DNA of 64,000 nucleotides from Ligustrum vulgare (lineage: Eukaryota; Streptophyta; Magnoliopsida; Lamiales; Oleaceae): the NCBI GenBank assembly GCA_963555705.1, contig OY743180.1, positions 34,690,129-34,754,128 on the forward strand, given 5' to 3'. The translations under genes and the position numbers were made by a program. Shown one piece after another: positions 35,169-49,978 of the stretch. Position 1 is the first letter of the stretch; each line of letters begins with the position of its first letter. The notes below the pieces were generated by a model. The model was given only the letters and a program-made list of their open reading frames with translations. It did not search any database and was not told the origin of the DNA.

Positions 35169-38100
35169 TGTAGCGCCCCGAGTTCCGTATACCCGGTTCA
35201 CTACGTCATTTTCTGTCTAAATTTTTCGAATAATATTTTTGCGGAAGAAATAATTGAAATTCATTTTTGGCAACATTAAATAAACTGTAATGGCCGATAA
35301 AATTGAAAACATTTATGAAACCATTTGAAATAGTAAATCGAACCATTAATATTGTAAAGAAATTGCCAATGTCATAATTTCTCAAATAAATGAACTTCTC
35401 TAAATTATTCGATTGTTTGGAAAATACGGAAATCATTAATGTCAAACTTTCAACAGTTTAACGATTATTGCCACCATCATTCATCGCTCGCCACCGTCTC
35501 CGAAATCTGCAAAACTGTTAAAAAGTAGGGTGAGTATTTCATGGGGGAAATACTCAGTAGACTCATCGCAAATTAATTTAATTTATAAGATGATTAAACA
35601 CATAAATCCCGGCTCTTTATAAAACGGGCATTGATAGAGCTTCTTTATAAAACTGCTCTTGATAAAACTCATATTGTGCATTACAGCACGGGACATATTT
35701 TGCAAATCATAGGCTCTTTGAAAATAGCTCTTTGAAAACAGCTCTTTGAAAACCATATACTTATAAAAACATTTTAATTATGCCAAGCATAATTTCATTT
35801 GAAAGCATAACATAAGATAGGACTGAAATCCTCATAAACATAGGGAGACACAAGAACTTTACCGAACTTAGGTGGCAAGAATTCTTATGCAGTAAAATCA
35901 TAATAACAGTAAGTATACCAAAACATAATTATTGAAATTCATAGGGATCATTTCCATCATAACATAAGATAGGATCGAAATCCTCATAAACATATGAGAC
36001 AGGAATTTTACCGAACTTAGGTGGTAAATCCTCATAAACATATGGAAACATAGGAATTTTACCGAACTTCGTGGCAAATCCTCATAAACTTATGGAGACA
36101 CAAGAATTTTACCGAACTTCGTGGCAAGAATTCTTATGTGCATAGCAATGATCCAAAACATATAAAACATTATCGTAAAAACATAGGGTATACTTACTTT
36201 TCATAAAAACATAAGGTATATTTACCTTTCATAAAACATACTTAATTTTCTTGAAAATTGACTTTCACAAGTCACATGACATTTATATGAAATCATAATT
36301 TAAATCAATTAATAAGTGCGAGTCTACCTCAAATCCGACGAGTGCAAAGTTGAGCGGGAATGACTTCAATTTCTTTAAATTCTCCGTACGCTTCGTCTTA
36401 GCCAATAAGTCACTTTAGTCTATCGAATATATAGTTCAAAATGATAAATTATAATTTGAAGACTAAAATTGATGTTTTGAAAGTTGAGGGACTAAAATGA
36501 ATATTTTCAAAGTTCAGGGACTAAAATGAATATTTTGAAAGTTGAGGGACTAAAATGAATACTTTTGAAACTTGGCCTTAAAATCAAATAAAGTAAATCA
36601 GCAAGGACTGAATTGATCAGATTTTTAAAATGAAAGGGCTGATTAAAATCATTTAAAACTTTGGGACTGAAATGGATAACTTTAAAAGTTAGGGACTGAT
36701 TTGAAAAACCTTTAAAGTGAAAGAGGCTGATTTGAAACATTTCAAACTTAAGGACTGATTCGAAATAACTTTTAAAACTTCAGGGACCAAAGTGCAAATT
36801 TTGAAAATTAATATTAATATCCTCAGATAGTTATTCTCTCTCTCAATTTTCAGACAGAGTGAGACAGGCGAGAGAGAAACGAGAGACGGAAGTGCGATCG
36901 ACGGCGAAATACGGTCTTCAGCCGGCGATTCGCCGGCGCACACCGGCGTAGGGTGCGGTGAGGGATGAGGGTTCCGCTAGGCTAGGATTTGGGACTGATT
37001 GGGTACGTTTTTAAGGTGAAACCAGAACTAGAGTTCACGGTTCTTCCGGCCAAAAGTCCGATTCAGATGGCGGCGATCGAGGTATGTAATTGAGTATTTG
37101 ATTTCCTGGTTTTTTTGGTTGTAGTGGAATTGGTCGTTGATGGTGACTGGTCGGTTGTTTTGCTTGTGAAGTTGTGGTTCGATGAAGGAGCTGCTGATTA
37201 GGAATTTGGGTTGTGATCCTGTGGTGGTTTGTTGATTGATCTTGGTGATGGTGAAATTCAAAATCGGCTATGGGAAGAATTGAAAGGCAGTGAAGGTGAT
37301 AAATTCTTGGTAGTGAATTGGTGATGGAGGTGATGATCATGGGTTGTGCAGTTAGTGAAAATCTGATGATGATGCTGGTTGATAGTGGTGATGATGATTG
37401 ATTACAGATTGATGTATATGATGAAGGTTGCGGCTGTGGGTTGTATGGCTGAAATGTGGCTTGAAGGTGGAAATGATTTTGCAGTAGCTATGAAATTGAT
37501 GTAGGTGTATTATAGGAGAGAAAAGGAGTTAGTGGAAGTATTGGTGAGGATGATGCAGAGAGTTGAGATTTGCAGGCGTGCTGGGAATTGAAAATGACAA
37601 AGCAGGCTGGTGGTTAGACTGATGATTCCAAACATGAAGGTGGGATGAAGGTATCTTTAAAGGAGAAAAGAAAGGAAAAGAAGACGATTAATGGAGAATT
37701 AAAATCATTATGTTTAGTAGACACATGGGGTAGGATTGAATTGTGATAGCTTTGATTAATTGGTAGTGGTGTTCTTTGTTAGGTATAATAATAATAATGA
37801 TGATAGTTTGTATGTGCAGGACGGAAGAATGCAAATTGAGTTTGATGTGGGTGAAGATATTGATTATTCAAATGATGGTGATATAGTGGATTGAAAGTGT
37901 GATAGGTGGAGTTGGTGAGGATGTGATGAGCATGATGAAGAACGTATAAAATTAGAGGAAGAGATGTGGATAGTTAGGTATTAAGAAAAGTGGGAAAACA
38001 TGGGGAATAATTAGTTGGTTTGGTGATGATGATGTTTTGAGGATGAAGGTGGCGGAAATGGTGATGATTTAAAATTGGTGTTTGATAAAAATGTGGTGGA

Positions 38101-38520
38101 AAAGAAAAACATGTGTGGAGAATCTATGTTTAATTATTGGACTAACTTTGATTTAAGAAATAGAATTAAAATTGATATATTTTGGACTGAAAATAAATTT
38201 GAAAATAAATAAATATTGAGATAAAAATTGAATTACGCATTTGAACTTGAATTATTTTGAATAAGGAAAATTGAGATATTTTAAAAAATTTGGAATTCAA
38301 AAAAATGATTTTTGAAAATAATACTTTGAATAAATAATTAAAATAACATAATTTTAGAAATTCGGATTTTAATTTAAAATCGAACAAATTCGATATTTCT
38401 TGACTTGGCTAGACGAATCCGTCGCGGCGTTAACTTCAAAATAATGGGTGAAATAGTAGCGACACAATTTTCTAAATATTAAAATAATTATTTATTGCAT
38501 AAAAATTCTGGGTCGCTACA
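35169..38520 (-). repeat. Element B LTR 2
   Basis: 3,352 bp, TGTAGCGCCC to CGCTACA. It shares derived bases with LTRs 3 and 4 against LTR 1, but keeps the LTR 1 state at other sites (for example TTGGCCTT and TTTAAAAAATT). A private base is ACCAGAACTAG. Confidence 0.94.
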
Positions 38521-40897
38521 ATCTTACCTCCTTAAAATAATTTCGTCCTCGAAATTAAACTTACTTGATCTTATGATTTCTGAATACTTAATCAGAATCT
38601 CTTCTTCTTTCTCTTATGTAGCATCATCGCTACCATATTTAACCCGACCATATTTAACCCACTGGACTTTGACTAAATGCATCACTTTGTTTTCTCAAGA
38701 ACATGGACTTTTCTATAGACATATGTGTCTACTCAAAAATTCTTCTGAATCAAAATGAAAATTCCCAATCGTATGTGATATTTCATCATATCTTGTAGTA
38801 TTCATGTAACTTGTCACTTATCATCGTATCATGTGACCTCAATTATTCGTATATATCTCTAAAATTTCAACAAATCTCTACTGACATATCATATCATAAT
38901 AATTTTTCCTTTCTTCTTATCATCGAATATTCCCAAAGTAATCAAAGAATTACCTGAATATTCTCTCTACGTAATATACCCAATAACATATCAACATAAT
39001 ATCATCAACTTATCTTTCCAATAAAAAATTCAGTAAACAAATATCTTCCAAATAACTAAGATTCTTTACTTAAATGTCACCACATTTCCTGCAAAGTATT
39101 TCTTTCACTTATACATACTTATGAATTCTGATTCAATACGGTCCTTATTTCTCTTTCACGTATTCCCGTATCATCTCACTATACCTTGATTATTATACCA
39201 AAAATATCAGTACCAAAATCCAATAAAATATTCCATATCTCCAATCTTATCATCAAATTTTCTTTTGTCGAGAAAAATAACAGCGCATTAACTCTTGTTC
39301 CCACTTTTCATTTTTCTATACTTTAAATCATACATCAAGTACTCGGTATCAAATACTCATTCTATCTGAGAGCTAAGATACTAACTTAAAACAGCATCAC
39401 AAGGATCAGATATGTTATTCTCAAACTTAAGAAACTTCACTAATTTCCCAAATCTGAAATTCAAAATTAAAATTTTCTATTCTCCCAAACTTCAATTCAT
39501 ATCACACTTTATGAACAATACTCTGATTAATCTTATCACCATTAAATAAGACTTCTGTAAATCATATAGGATTCCTCATCAAATTTGCTTAACCCAAAGA
39601 TACAATCCCATAATTAAAAATCACACAACTGATCATCTCAGATTTTCCATTATTGTAGCCAAAATATTTACTCACTTCAAAAGTACAACCAATAATAATT
39701 AATCGAAACTGCATCACTAAATCTTTAAATAAACCCATATATTATGACTAAAAATGAAAATTCTCAATCGTAGATAATATTTCACCATAATGCAATAAAC
39801 CATCAAAATAAGATCATCGAACTCAATATTCACACGATTCTTCCCTGGATAACCATAACATCCCTTAACCGTCTAGTCGTCATATCTATCACGTACCTTA
39901 TACGTCAATCTGATCACTAATATAATATATCAATTTCTTAGACTAAAAAAAAAATCTTGGATTCTACCATGGTCCCTCTTCTAAACACCATTCCAAAATA
40001 AGTTATCACTGTAAAATCTTATCCCTATTTTCCTCAACATAACAATTTCAAATCATATTTTTTCAATATCACAATATCACTTCCTTTCATACCTTAATTG
40101 GCTCAAAAGATTACTCATACTTATAAATATATACCATAAATCATATTCCCAAAATTTATTCACAAGGCCAAACTTCATAATAAATTTCTCTTCAACATAG
40201 AGGCATAATTCATTTACTCAACAATATCCATTACTTAAAATACCAAAAACTAAGAACAAAATCTTTAAATCTCTAACTTCATAATGCTTCTCATAAAAGT
40301 CTCAATAAAATCATATCAGTTATAATCTTAACATCTTATCACAACTTCATAACTGGCTTGCTATTTCTCGTTTAATCTAAACGATAGATAATCTGAACAT
40401 ATAATCAAATCCTTTCCGTTGACTTCTCATACATAGTGCCATGTCTAAAATCAATTATGCAAAGTCCATCTAGGGTTCATCATTTCTAACTCGAGGACAA
40501 AAATTATTTAAAAATCATTCTTAAATCATATTATTCCCATTATGCTCAACACTCGTTTTCTTTCTTAAAAAATTTTTCTCATAATCATACATTAAAGCAT
40601 ATAAGTTATGACAAAGCATAACAACATCATTATTTTCGAAGAAATACATTCTTATTTCTCATAAATCATAAGTATCCGAAATACTCTTCATTCTTTCTCA
40701 TAAATCAGTAAAATGAGTATTCGAAAGACTGAAATAACTTTAAACATCATAAACTTCTTTACCTCGGAGTTGGTGGAACGAATGATGGCAGTGGCAATCT
40801 TCATCAATAAAAATCTTATAATGGAAAATATTTCTTGAAAATTCTTTTTGAAAATTTTACCAGTCTACAGAAACGCAGACTAGCTCTGATACCAACT
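38521..40897 (-). other. Element B internal region 2
   Basis: 2,377 bp copy of internal region 1 with a few substitutions, for example CATACATAGTGCC for CATACTTAGTGCC. No gene. Confidence 0.92.
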
Positions 40898-43800
40898 TGT
40901 AGCGCCCCGAGTTCCGTATACCCGGTTCACTACGTCATTTTCTGTCTAAATTTTTCGAATAATATTTTTGCGGAAGAAATAATTGAAATTCATTTTTGGC
41001 AACATTAAATAAACTGTAATGGCCGATAAAATTGAAAACATTTATGAAACCATTTGAAATAGTAAATCGAACCATTAATATTGTAAAGAAATTGCCAATG
41101 TCATAATTTCTCAAATAAATGAACTTCTCTAAATTATTCGATTGTTTGGAAAATACGGAAATCATTAATGTCAAACTTTCAACAGTTTAACGATTATTGC
41201 CACCATCATTCATCGCTCGCCACCGTCTCCGAAATCTGCAAAACTGTTAAAAAGTAGGGTGAGTATTTCATGGGGGAAATACTCAGTAGACTCATCGCAA
41301 ATTAATTTAATTTATAAGATGATTAAACACATAAATCCCGGCTCTTTATAAAACGGGCATTGATAGAGCTTCTTTATAAAACTGCTCTTGATAAAACTCA
41401 TATTGTGCATTACAGCACGGGACATATTTTGCAAATCATAGGCTCTTTGAAAATAGCTCTTTGAAAACAGCTCTTTGAAAACCATATACTTATAAAAACA
41501 TTTTAATTATGCCAAGCATAATTTCATTTGAAAGCATAACATAAGATAGGACTGAAATCCTCATAAACATAGGGAGACACAAGAACTTTACCGAACTTAG
41601 GTGGCAAGAATTCTTATGCAGTAAAATCATAATAACAGTAAGTATACCAAAACATAATTATTGAAATTCATAGGGATCATTTCCATCATAACATAAGATA
41701 GGATCGAAATCCTCATAAACATATGAGACAGGAATTTTACCGAACTTAGGTGGTAAATCCTCATAAACATATGGAAACATAGGAATTTTACCGAACTTCG
41801 TGGCAAATCCTCATAAACTTATGGAGACACAAGAATTTTACCGAACTTCGTGGCAAGAATTCTTATGTGCATAGCAATGATCCAAAACATATAAAACATT
41901 ATCGTAAAAACATAGGGTATACTTACTTTTCATAAAAACATAAGGTATATTTACCTTTCATAAAACATACTTAATTTTCTTGAAAATTGACTTTCACAAG
42001 TCACATGACATTTATATGAAATCATAATTTAAATCAATTAATAAGTGCGAGTCTACCTCAAATCCGACGAGTGCAAAGTTGAGCGGGAATGACTTCAATT
42101 TCTTTAAATTCTCCGTACGCTTCGTCTTAGCCAATAAGTCACTTTAGTCTATCGAATATATAGTTCAAAATGATAAATTATAATTTGAAGACTAAAATTG
42201 ATGTTTTGAAAGTTGAGGGACTAAAATGAATATTTTCAAAGTTCAGGGACTAAAATGAATATTTTGAAAGTTGAGGGACTAAAATGAATACTTTTGAAAC
42301 TTGGGCTTAAAATCAAATAAAGTAAATCAGCAAGGACTGAATTGATCAGATTTTTAAAATGAAAGGGCTGATTAAAATCATTTAAAACTTTGGGACTGAA
42401 ATGGATAACTTTAAAAGTTAGGGACTGATTTGAAAAACCTTTAAAGTGAAAGAGGCTGATTTGAAACATTTCAAACTTAAGGACTGATTCGAAATAACTT
42501 TTAAAACTTCAGGGACCAAAGTGCAAATTTTGAAAATTAATATTAATATCCTCAGATAGTTATTCTCTCTCTCAATTTTCAGACAGAGTGAGACAGGCGA
42601 GAGAGAAACGAGAGACGGAAGTGCGATCGACGGCGAAATACGGTCTTCAGCCGGAGATTCGCCGGCGCACACCGGCGTAGGGTGCGGTGAGGGATGAGGG
42701 TTCCGCTAGGCTAGGATTTGGGACTGATTGGGTACGTTTTTAAGGTGAAACCGGAACTAGAGTTCACGGTTCTTCCGGCCAAAAGTCCGATTCAGATGGC
42801 GGCGATCGAGGTATGCAATTGAGTATTTGATTTCCTGGTTTTTTTGGTTGTAGTGGAATTGGTCGTTGATGGTGACTGGTCGGTTGTTTTGCTTGTGAAG
42901 TTGTGGTTCGATGAAGGAGCTGCTGATTAGGAATTTGGGTTGTGATCCTGTGGTGGTTTGTTGATTGATCTTGGTGATGGTGAAATTCAAAATCGGCTAT
43001 GGGAAGAATTGAAAGGCAGTGAAGGTGATAAATTCTTGGTAGTGAATTGGTGATGGAGGTGATGATCATGGGTTGTGCAGTTAGTGAAAATCTGATGATG
43101 ATGCTGGTTGATAGTGGTGATGATGATTGATTACAGATTGATGTATATGATGAAGGTTGCGGCTGTGGGTTGTATGGCTGAAATGTGGCTTGAAGGTGGA
43201 AATGATTTTGCAGTAGCTATGAAATTGATGTAGGTGTATTATAGGAGAGAAAAGGAGTTAGTGGAAGTATTGGTGAGGATGATGCAGAGAGTTGAGATTT
43301 GCAGGCGTGCTGGGAATTGAAAATGACAAAGCAGGCTGGTGGTTAGACTGATGATTCCAAACATGAAGGTGGGATGAAGGTATCTTTAAAGGAGAAAAGA
43401 AAGGAAAAGAAGACGATTAATGGAGAATTAAAATCATTATGTTTAGTAGACACATGGGGTAGGATTGAATTGTGATAGCTTTGATTAATTGGTAGTGGTG
43501 TTCTTTGTTAGGTATAATAATAATAATGATGATAGTTTGTATGTGCAGGACGGAAGAATGCAAATTGAGTTTGATGTGGGTGAAGATATTGATTATTCAA
43601 ATGATGGTGATATAGTGGATTGAAAGTGTGATAGGTGGAGTTGGTGAGGATGTGATGAGCATGATGAAGAACGTATAAAATTAGAGGAAGAGATGTGGAT
43701 AGTTAGGTATTAAGAAAAGTGGGAAAACATGGGGAATAATTAGTTGGTTTGGTGATGATGATGTTTTGAGGATGAAGGTGGCGGAAATGGTGATGATTTA

Positions 43801-44249
43801 AAATTGGTGTTTGATAAAAATGTGGTGGAAAAGAAAAACATGTGTGGAGAATCTATGTTTAATTATTGGACTAACTTTGATTTAAGAAATAGAATTAAAA
43901 TTGATATATTTTGGACTGAAAATAAATTTGAAAATAAATAAATATTGAGATAAAAATTGAATTACGCATTTGAACTTGAATTATTTTGAATAAGGAAAAT
44001 TGAGATATTTTAATAAATTTGGAATTCAAAAAAATGATTTTTGAAAATAATACTTTGAATAAATAATTAAAATAACATAATTTTAGAAATTCGGATTTTA
44101 ATTTAAAATCGAACAAATTCGATATTTCTTGACTTGGCTAGACGAATCCGTCGCGGCGTTAACTTCAAAATAATGGGTGAAATAGTAGCGACACAATTTT
44201 CTAAATATTAAAATAATTATTTATTGCATAAAAATTCTGGGTCGCTACA
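40898..44249 (-). repeat. Element B LTR 3
   Basis: 3,352 bp. It shares with LTR 4 the derived TTGGGCTT, GGTATGCAAT and TTTAATAAATT. Private base in GCCGGAGATTC. Confidence 0.94.
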
Positions 44250-46626
44250 ATCTTACCTCCTTAAAATAATTTCGTCCTCGAAATTAAACTTACTTGATCT
44301 TATGATTTCTGAATACTTAATCAGAATCTCTTCTTCTTTCTCTTATGTAGCATCATCGCTACCATATTTAACCCGACCATATTTAACCCACTGGACTTTG
44401 ACTAAATGCATCACTTTGTTTTCTCAAGAACATGGACTTTTCTATAGACATATGTGTCTACTCAAAAATTCTTCTGAATCAAAATGAAAATTCCCAATCG
44501 TATGTGATATTTCATCATATCTTGTAGTATTCATGTAACTTGTCACTTATCATCGTATCATGTGACCTCAATTATTCGTATATATCTCTAAAATTTCAAC
44601 AAATCTCTACTGACATATCATATCATAATAATTTTTCCTTTCTTCTTATCATCGAATATTCCCAAAGTAATCAAAGAATTACCTGAATATTCTCTCTACG
44701 TAATATACCCAATAACATATCAACATAATATCATCAACTTATCTTTCCAATAAAAAATTCAGTAAACAAATATCTTCCAAATAACTAAGATTCTTTACTT
44801 AAATGTCACCACATTTCCTGCAAAGTATTTCTTTCACTTATACATACTTATGAATTCTGATTCAATACGGTCCTTATTTCTCTTTCACGTATTCCCGTAT
44901 CATCTCACTATACCTTGATTATTATACCAAAAATATCAGTACCAAAATCCAATAAAATATTCCATATCTCCAATCTTATCATCAAATTTTCTTTTGTCGA
45001 GAAAAATAACAGCGCATTAACTCTTGTTCCCACTTTTCATTTTTCTATACTTTAAATCATACATCAAGTACTCGGTATCAAATACTCATTCTATCTGAGA
45101 GCTAAGATACTAACTTAAAACAGCATCACAAGGATCAGATATGTTATTCTCAAACTTAAGAAACTTCACTAATTTCCCAAATCTGAAATTCAAAATTAAA
45201 ATTTTCTATTCTCCCAAACTTCAATTCATATCACACTTTATGAACAATACTCTGATTAATCTTATCACCATTAAATAAGACTTCTGTAAATCATATAGGA
45301 TTCCTCATCAAATTTGCTTAACCCAAAGATACAATCCCATAATTAAAAATCACACAACTGATCATCTCAGATTTTCCATTATTGTAGCCAAAATATTTAC
45401 TCACTTCAAAAGTACAACCAATAATAATTAATCGAAACTGCATCACTAAATCTTTAAATAAACCCATATATTATGACTAAAAATGAAAATTCTCAATCGT
45501 AGATAATATTTCACCATAATGCAATAAACCATCAAAATAAGATCATCGAACTCAATATTCACACGATTCTTCCCTGGATAACCATAACATCCCTTAACCG
45601 TCTAGTCGTCATATCTATCACGTACCTTATACGTCAATCTGATCACTAATATAATATATCAATTTCTTAGACTAAAAAAAAAATCTTGGATTCTACCATG
45701 GTCCCTCTTCTAAACACCATTCCAAAATAAGTTATCACTGTAAAATCTTATCCCTATTTTCCTCAACATAACAATTTCAAATCATATTTTTTCAATATCA
45801 CAATATCACTTCCTTTCATACCTTAATTGGCTCAAAAGATTACTCATACTTATAAATATATACCATAAATCATATTCCCAAAATTTATTCACAAGGCCAA
45901 ACTTCATAATAAATTTCTCTTCAACATAGAGGCATAATTCATTTACTCAACAATATCCATTACTTAAAATACCAAAAACTAAGAACAAAATCTTTAAATC
46001 TCTAACTTCATAATGCTTCTCATAAAAGTCTCAATAAAATCATATCAGTTATAATCTTAACATCTTATCACAACTTCATAACTGGCTTGCTATTTCTCGT
46101 TTAATCTAAACGATAGATAATCTGAACATATAATCAAATCCTTTCCGTTGACTTCTCATACATAGTGCCATGTCTAAAATCAATTATGCAAAGTCCATCT
46201 AGGGTTCATCATTTCTAACTCGAGGACAAAAATTATTTAAAAATCATTCTTAAATCATATTATTCCCATTATGCTCAACACTCGTTTTCTTTCTTAAAAA
46301 TTTTTTCTCATAATCATACATTAAAGCATATAAGTTATGACAAAGCATAACAACATCATTATTTTCGAAGAAATACATTCTTATTTCTCATAAATCATAA
46401 GTATCCGAAATACTCTTCATTCTTTCTCATAAATCAGTAAAATGAGTATTCGAAAGACTGAAATAACTTTAAACATCATAAACTTCTTTACCTCGGAGTT
46501 GGTGGAACGAATGATGGCAGTGGCAATCTTCATCAATAAAAATCTTATAATGGAAAATATTTCTTGAAAATTCTTTTTGAAAATTTTACCAGTCTACAGA
46601 AACGCAGACTAGCTCTGATACCAACT
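44250..46626 (-). other. Element B internal region 3
   Basis: 2,377 bp copy; no gene. It differs from internal region 2 at the A/T tract (46296-46306: A5T6) and few other sites. Confidence 0.92.
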
Positions 46627-49600
46627 TGTAGCGCCCCGAGTTCCGTATACCCGGTTCACTACGTCATTTTCTGTCTAAATTTTTCGAATAATATTTTTGC
46701 GGAAGAAATAATTGAAATTCATTTTTGGAAACATTAAATAAACTGTAATGGCCGATAAAATTGAAAACATTTATGAAACCATTTGAAATAGTAAATCGAA
46801 CCATTAATATTGTAAAGAAATTGCCAATGTCATAATTTCTCAAATAAATGAACTTCTCTAAATTATTCGATTGTTTGGAAAATACGGAAATCATTAATGT
46901 CAAACTTTCAACAGTTTAACGATTATTGCCACCATCATTCATCGCTCGCCACCGTCTCCGAAATCTGCAAAACTGTTAAAAAGTAGGGTGAGTATTTCAT
47001 GGGGGAAATACTCAGTAGACTCATCGCAAATTAATTTAATTTATAAGATGATTAAACACATAAATCCCGGCTCTTTATAAAACGGGCATTGATAGAGCTT
47101 CTTTATAAAACTGCTCTTGATAAAACTCATATTGTGCATTACAGCACGGGACATATTTTGCAAATCATAGGCTCTTTGAAAATAGCTCTTTGAAAACAGC
47201 TCTTTGAAAACCATATACTTATAAAAACATTTTAATTATGCCAAGCATAATTTCATTTGAAAGCATAACATAAGATAGGACTGAAATCCTCATAAACATA
47301 GGGAGACACAAGAACTTTACCGAACTTAGGTGGCAAGAATTCTTATGCAGTAAAATCATAATAACAGTAAGTATACCAAAACATAATTATTGAAATTCAT
47401 AGGGATCATTTCCATCATAACATAAGATAGGATCGAAATCCTCATAAACATATGAGACAGGAATTTTACCGAACTTAGGTGGTAAATCCTCATAAACATA
47501 TGGAAACATAGGAATTTTACCGAACTTCGTGGCAAATCCTCATAAACTTATGGAGACACAAGAATTTTACCGAACTTCGTGGCAAGAATTCTTATGTGCA
47601 TAGCAATGATCCAAAACATATAAAACATTATCGTAAAAACATAGGGTATACTTACTTTTCATAAAAACATAAGGTATATTTACCTTTCATAAAACATACT
47701 TAATTTTCTTGAAAATTGACTTTCACAAGTCACATGACATTTATATGAAATCATAATTTAAATCAATTAATAAGTGCGAGTCTACCTCAAATCCGACGAG
47801 TGCAAAGTTGAGCGGGAATGACTTCAATTTCTTTAAATTCTCCGTACGCTTCGTCTTAGCCAATAAGTCACTTTAGTCTATCGAATATATAGTTCAAAAT
47901 GATAAATTATAATTTGAAGACTAAAATTGATGTTTTGAAAGTTGAGGGACTAAAATGAATATTTTCAAAGTTCAGGGACTAAAATGAATATTTTGAAAGT
48001 TGAGGGACTAAAATGAATACTTTTGAAACTTGGGCTTAAAATCAAATAAAGTAAATCAGCAAGGACTGAATTGATCAGATTTTTAAAATGAAAGGGCTGA
48101 TTAAAATCATTTAAAACTTTGGGACTGAAATGGATAACTTTAAAAGTTAGGGACTGATTTGAAAAACCTTTAAAGTGAAAGAGGCTGATTTGAAACATTT
48201 CAAACTTAAGGACTGATTCGAAATAACTTTTAAAACTTCAGGGACCAAAGTGCAAATTTTGAAAATTAATATTAATATCCTCAGATAGTTATTCTCTCTC
48301 TCAATTTTCAGACAGAGTGAGACAGGCGAGAGAGAAACGAGAGACGGAAGTGCGATCGACGGCGAAATACGGTCTTCAGCCGGCGATTCGCCGGCGCACA
48401 CCGGCGTAGGGTGCGGTGAGGGATGAGGGTTCCGCTAGGCTAGGATTTGGGACTGATTGGGTACGTTTTTAAGGTGAAACCGGAACTAGAGTTCACGGTT
48501 CTTCCGGCCAAAAGTCCGATTCAGATGGCGGCGATCGAGGTATGCAATTGAGTATTTGATTTCCTGGTTTTTTTGGTTGTAGTGGAATTGGTCGTTGATG
48601 GTGACTGGTCGGTTGTTTTGCTTGTGAAGTTGTGGTTCGATGAAGGAGCTGCTGATTAGGAATTTGGGTTGTGATCCTGTGGTGGTTTGTTGATTGATCT
48701 TGGTGATGGTGAAATTCAAAATCGGCTATGGGAAGAATTGAAAGGCAGTGAAGGTGATAAATTCTTGGTAGTGAATTGGTGATGGAGGTGATGATCATGG
48801 GTTGTGCAGTTAGTGAAAATCTGATGATGATGCTGGTTGATAGTGGTGATGATGATTGATTACAGATTGATGTATATGATGAAGGTTGCGGCTGTGGGTT
48901 GTATGGCTGAAATGTGGCTTGAAGGTGGAAATGATTTTGCAGTAGCTATGAAATTGATGTAGGTGTATTATAGGAGAGAAAAGGAGTTAGTGGAAGTATT
49001 GGTGAGGATGATGCAGAGAGTTGAGATTTGCAGGCGTGCTGGGAATTGAAAATGACAAAGCAGGCTGGTGGTTAGACTGATGATTCCAAACATGAAGGTG
49101 GGATGAAGGTATCTTTAAAGGAGAAAAGAAAGGAAAAGAAGACGATTAATGGAGAATTAAAATCATTATGTTTAGTAGACACATGGGGTAGGATTGAATT
49201 GTGATAGCTTTGATTAATTGGTAGTGGTGTTCTTTGTTAGGTATAATAATAATAATGATGATAGTTTGTATGTGCAGGACGGAAGAATGCAAATTGAGTT
49301 TGATGTGGGTGAAGATATTGATTATTCAAATGATGGTGATATAGTGGATTGAAAGTGTGATAGGTGGAGTTGGTGAGGATGTGATGAGCATGATGAAGAA
49401 CGTATAAAATTAGAGGAAGAGATGTGGATAGTTAGGTATTAAGAAAAGTGGGAAAACATGGGGAATAATTAGTTGGTTTGGTGATGATGATGTTTTGAGG
49501 ATGAAGGTGGCGGAAATGGTGATGATTTAAAATTGGTGTTTGATAAAAATGTGGTGGAAAAGAAAAACATGTGTGGAGAATCTATGTTTAATTATTGGAC

Positions 49601-49978
49601 TAACTTTGATTTAAGAAATAGAATTAAAATTGATATATTTTGGACTGAAAATAAATTTGAAAATAAATAAATATTGAGATAAAAATTGAATTACGCATTT
49701 GAACTTGAATTATTTTGAATAAGGAAAATTGAGATATTTTAATAAATTTGGAATTCAAAAAAATGATTTTTGAAAATAATACTTTGAATAAATAATTAAA
49801 ATAACATAATTTTAGAAATTCGGATTTTAATTTAAAATCGAACAAATTCGATATTTCTTGACTTGGCTAGACGAATCCGTCGCGGCGTTAACTTCAAAAT
49901 AATGGGTGAAATAGTAGCGACACAATTTTCTAAATATTAAAATAATTATTTATTGCATAAAAATTCTGGGTCGCTACA
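46627..49978 (-). repeat. Element B LTR 4
   Basis: 3,352 bp, carrying all derived states of LTR 3 that are shared, plus a private change at 46729 (TTTTTGGAAACAT). Confidence 0.94.
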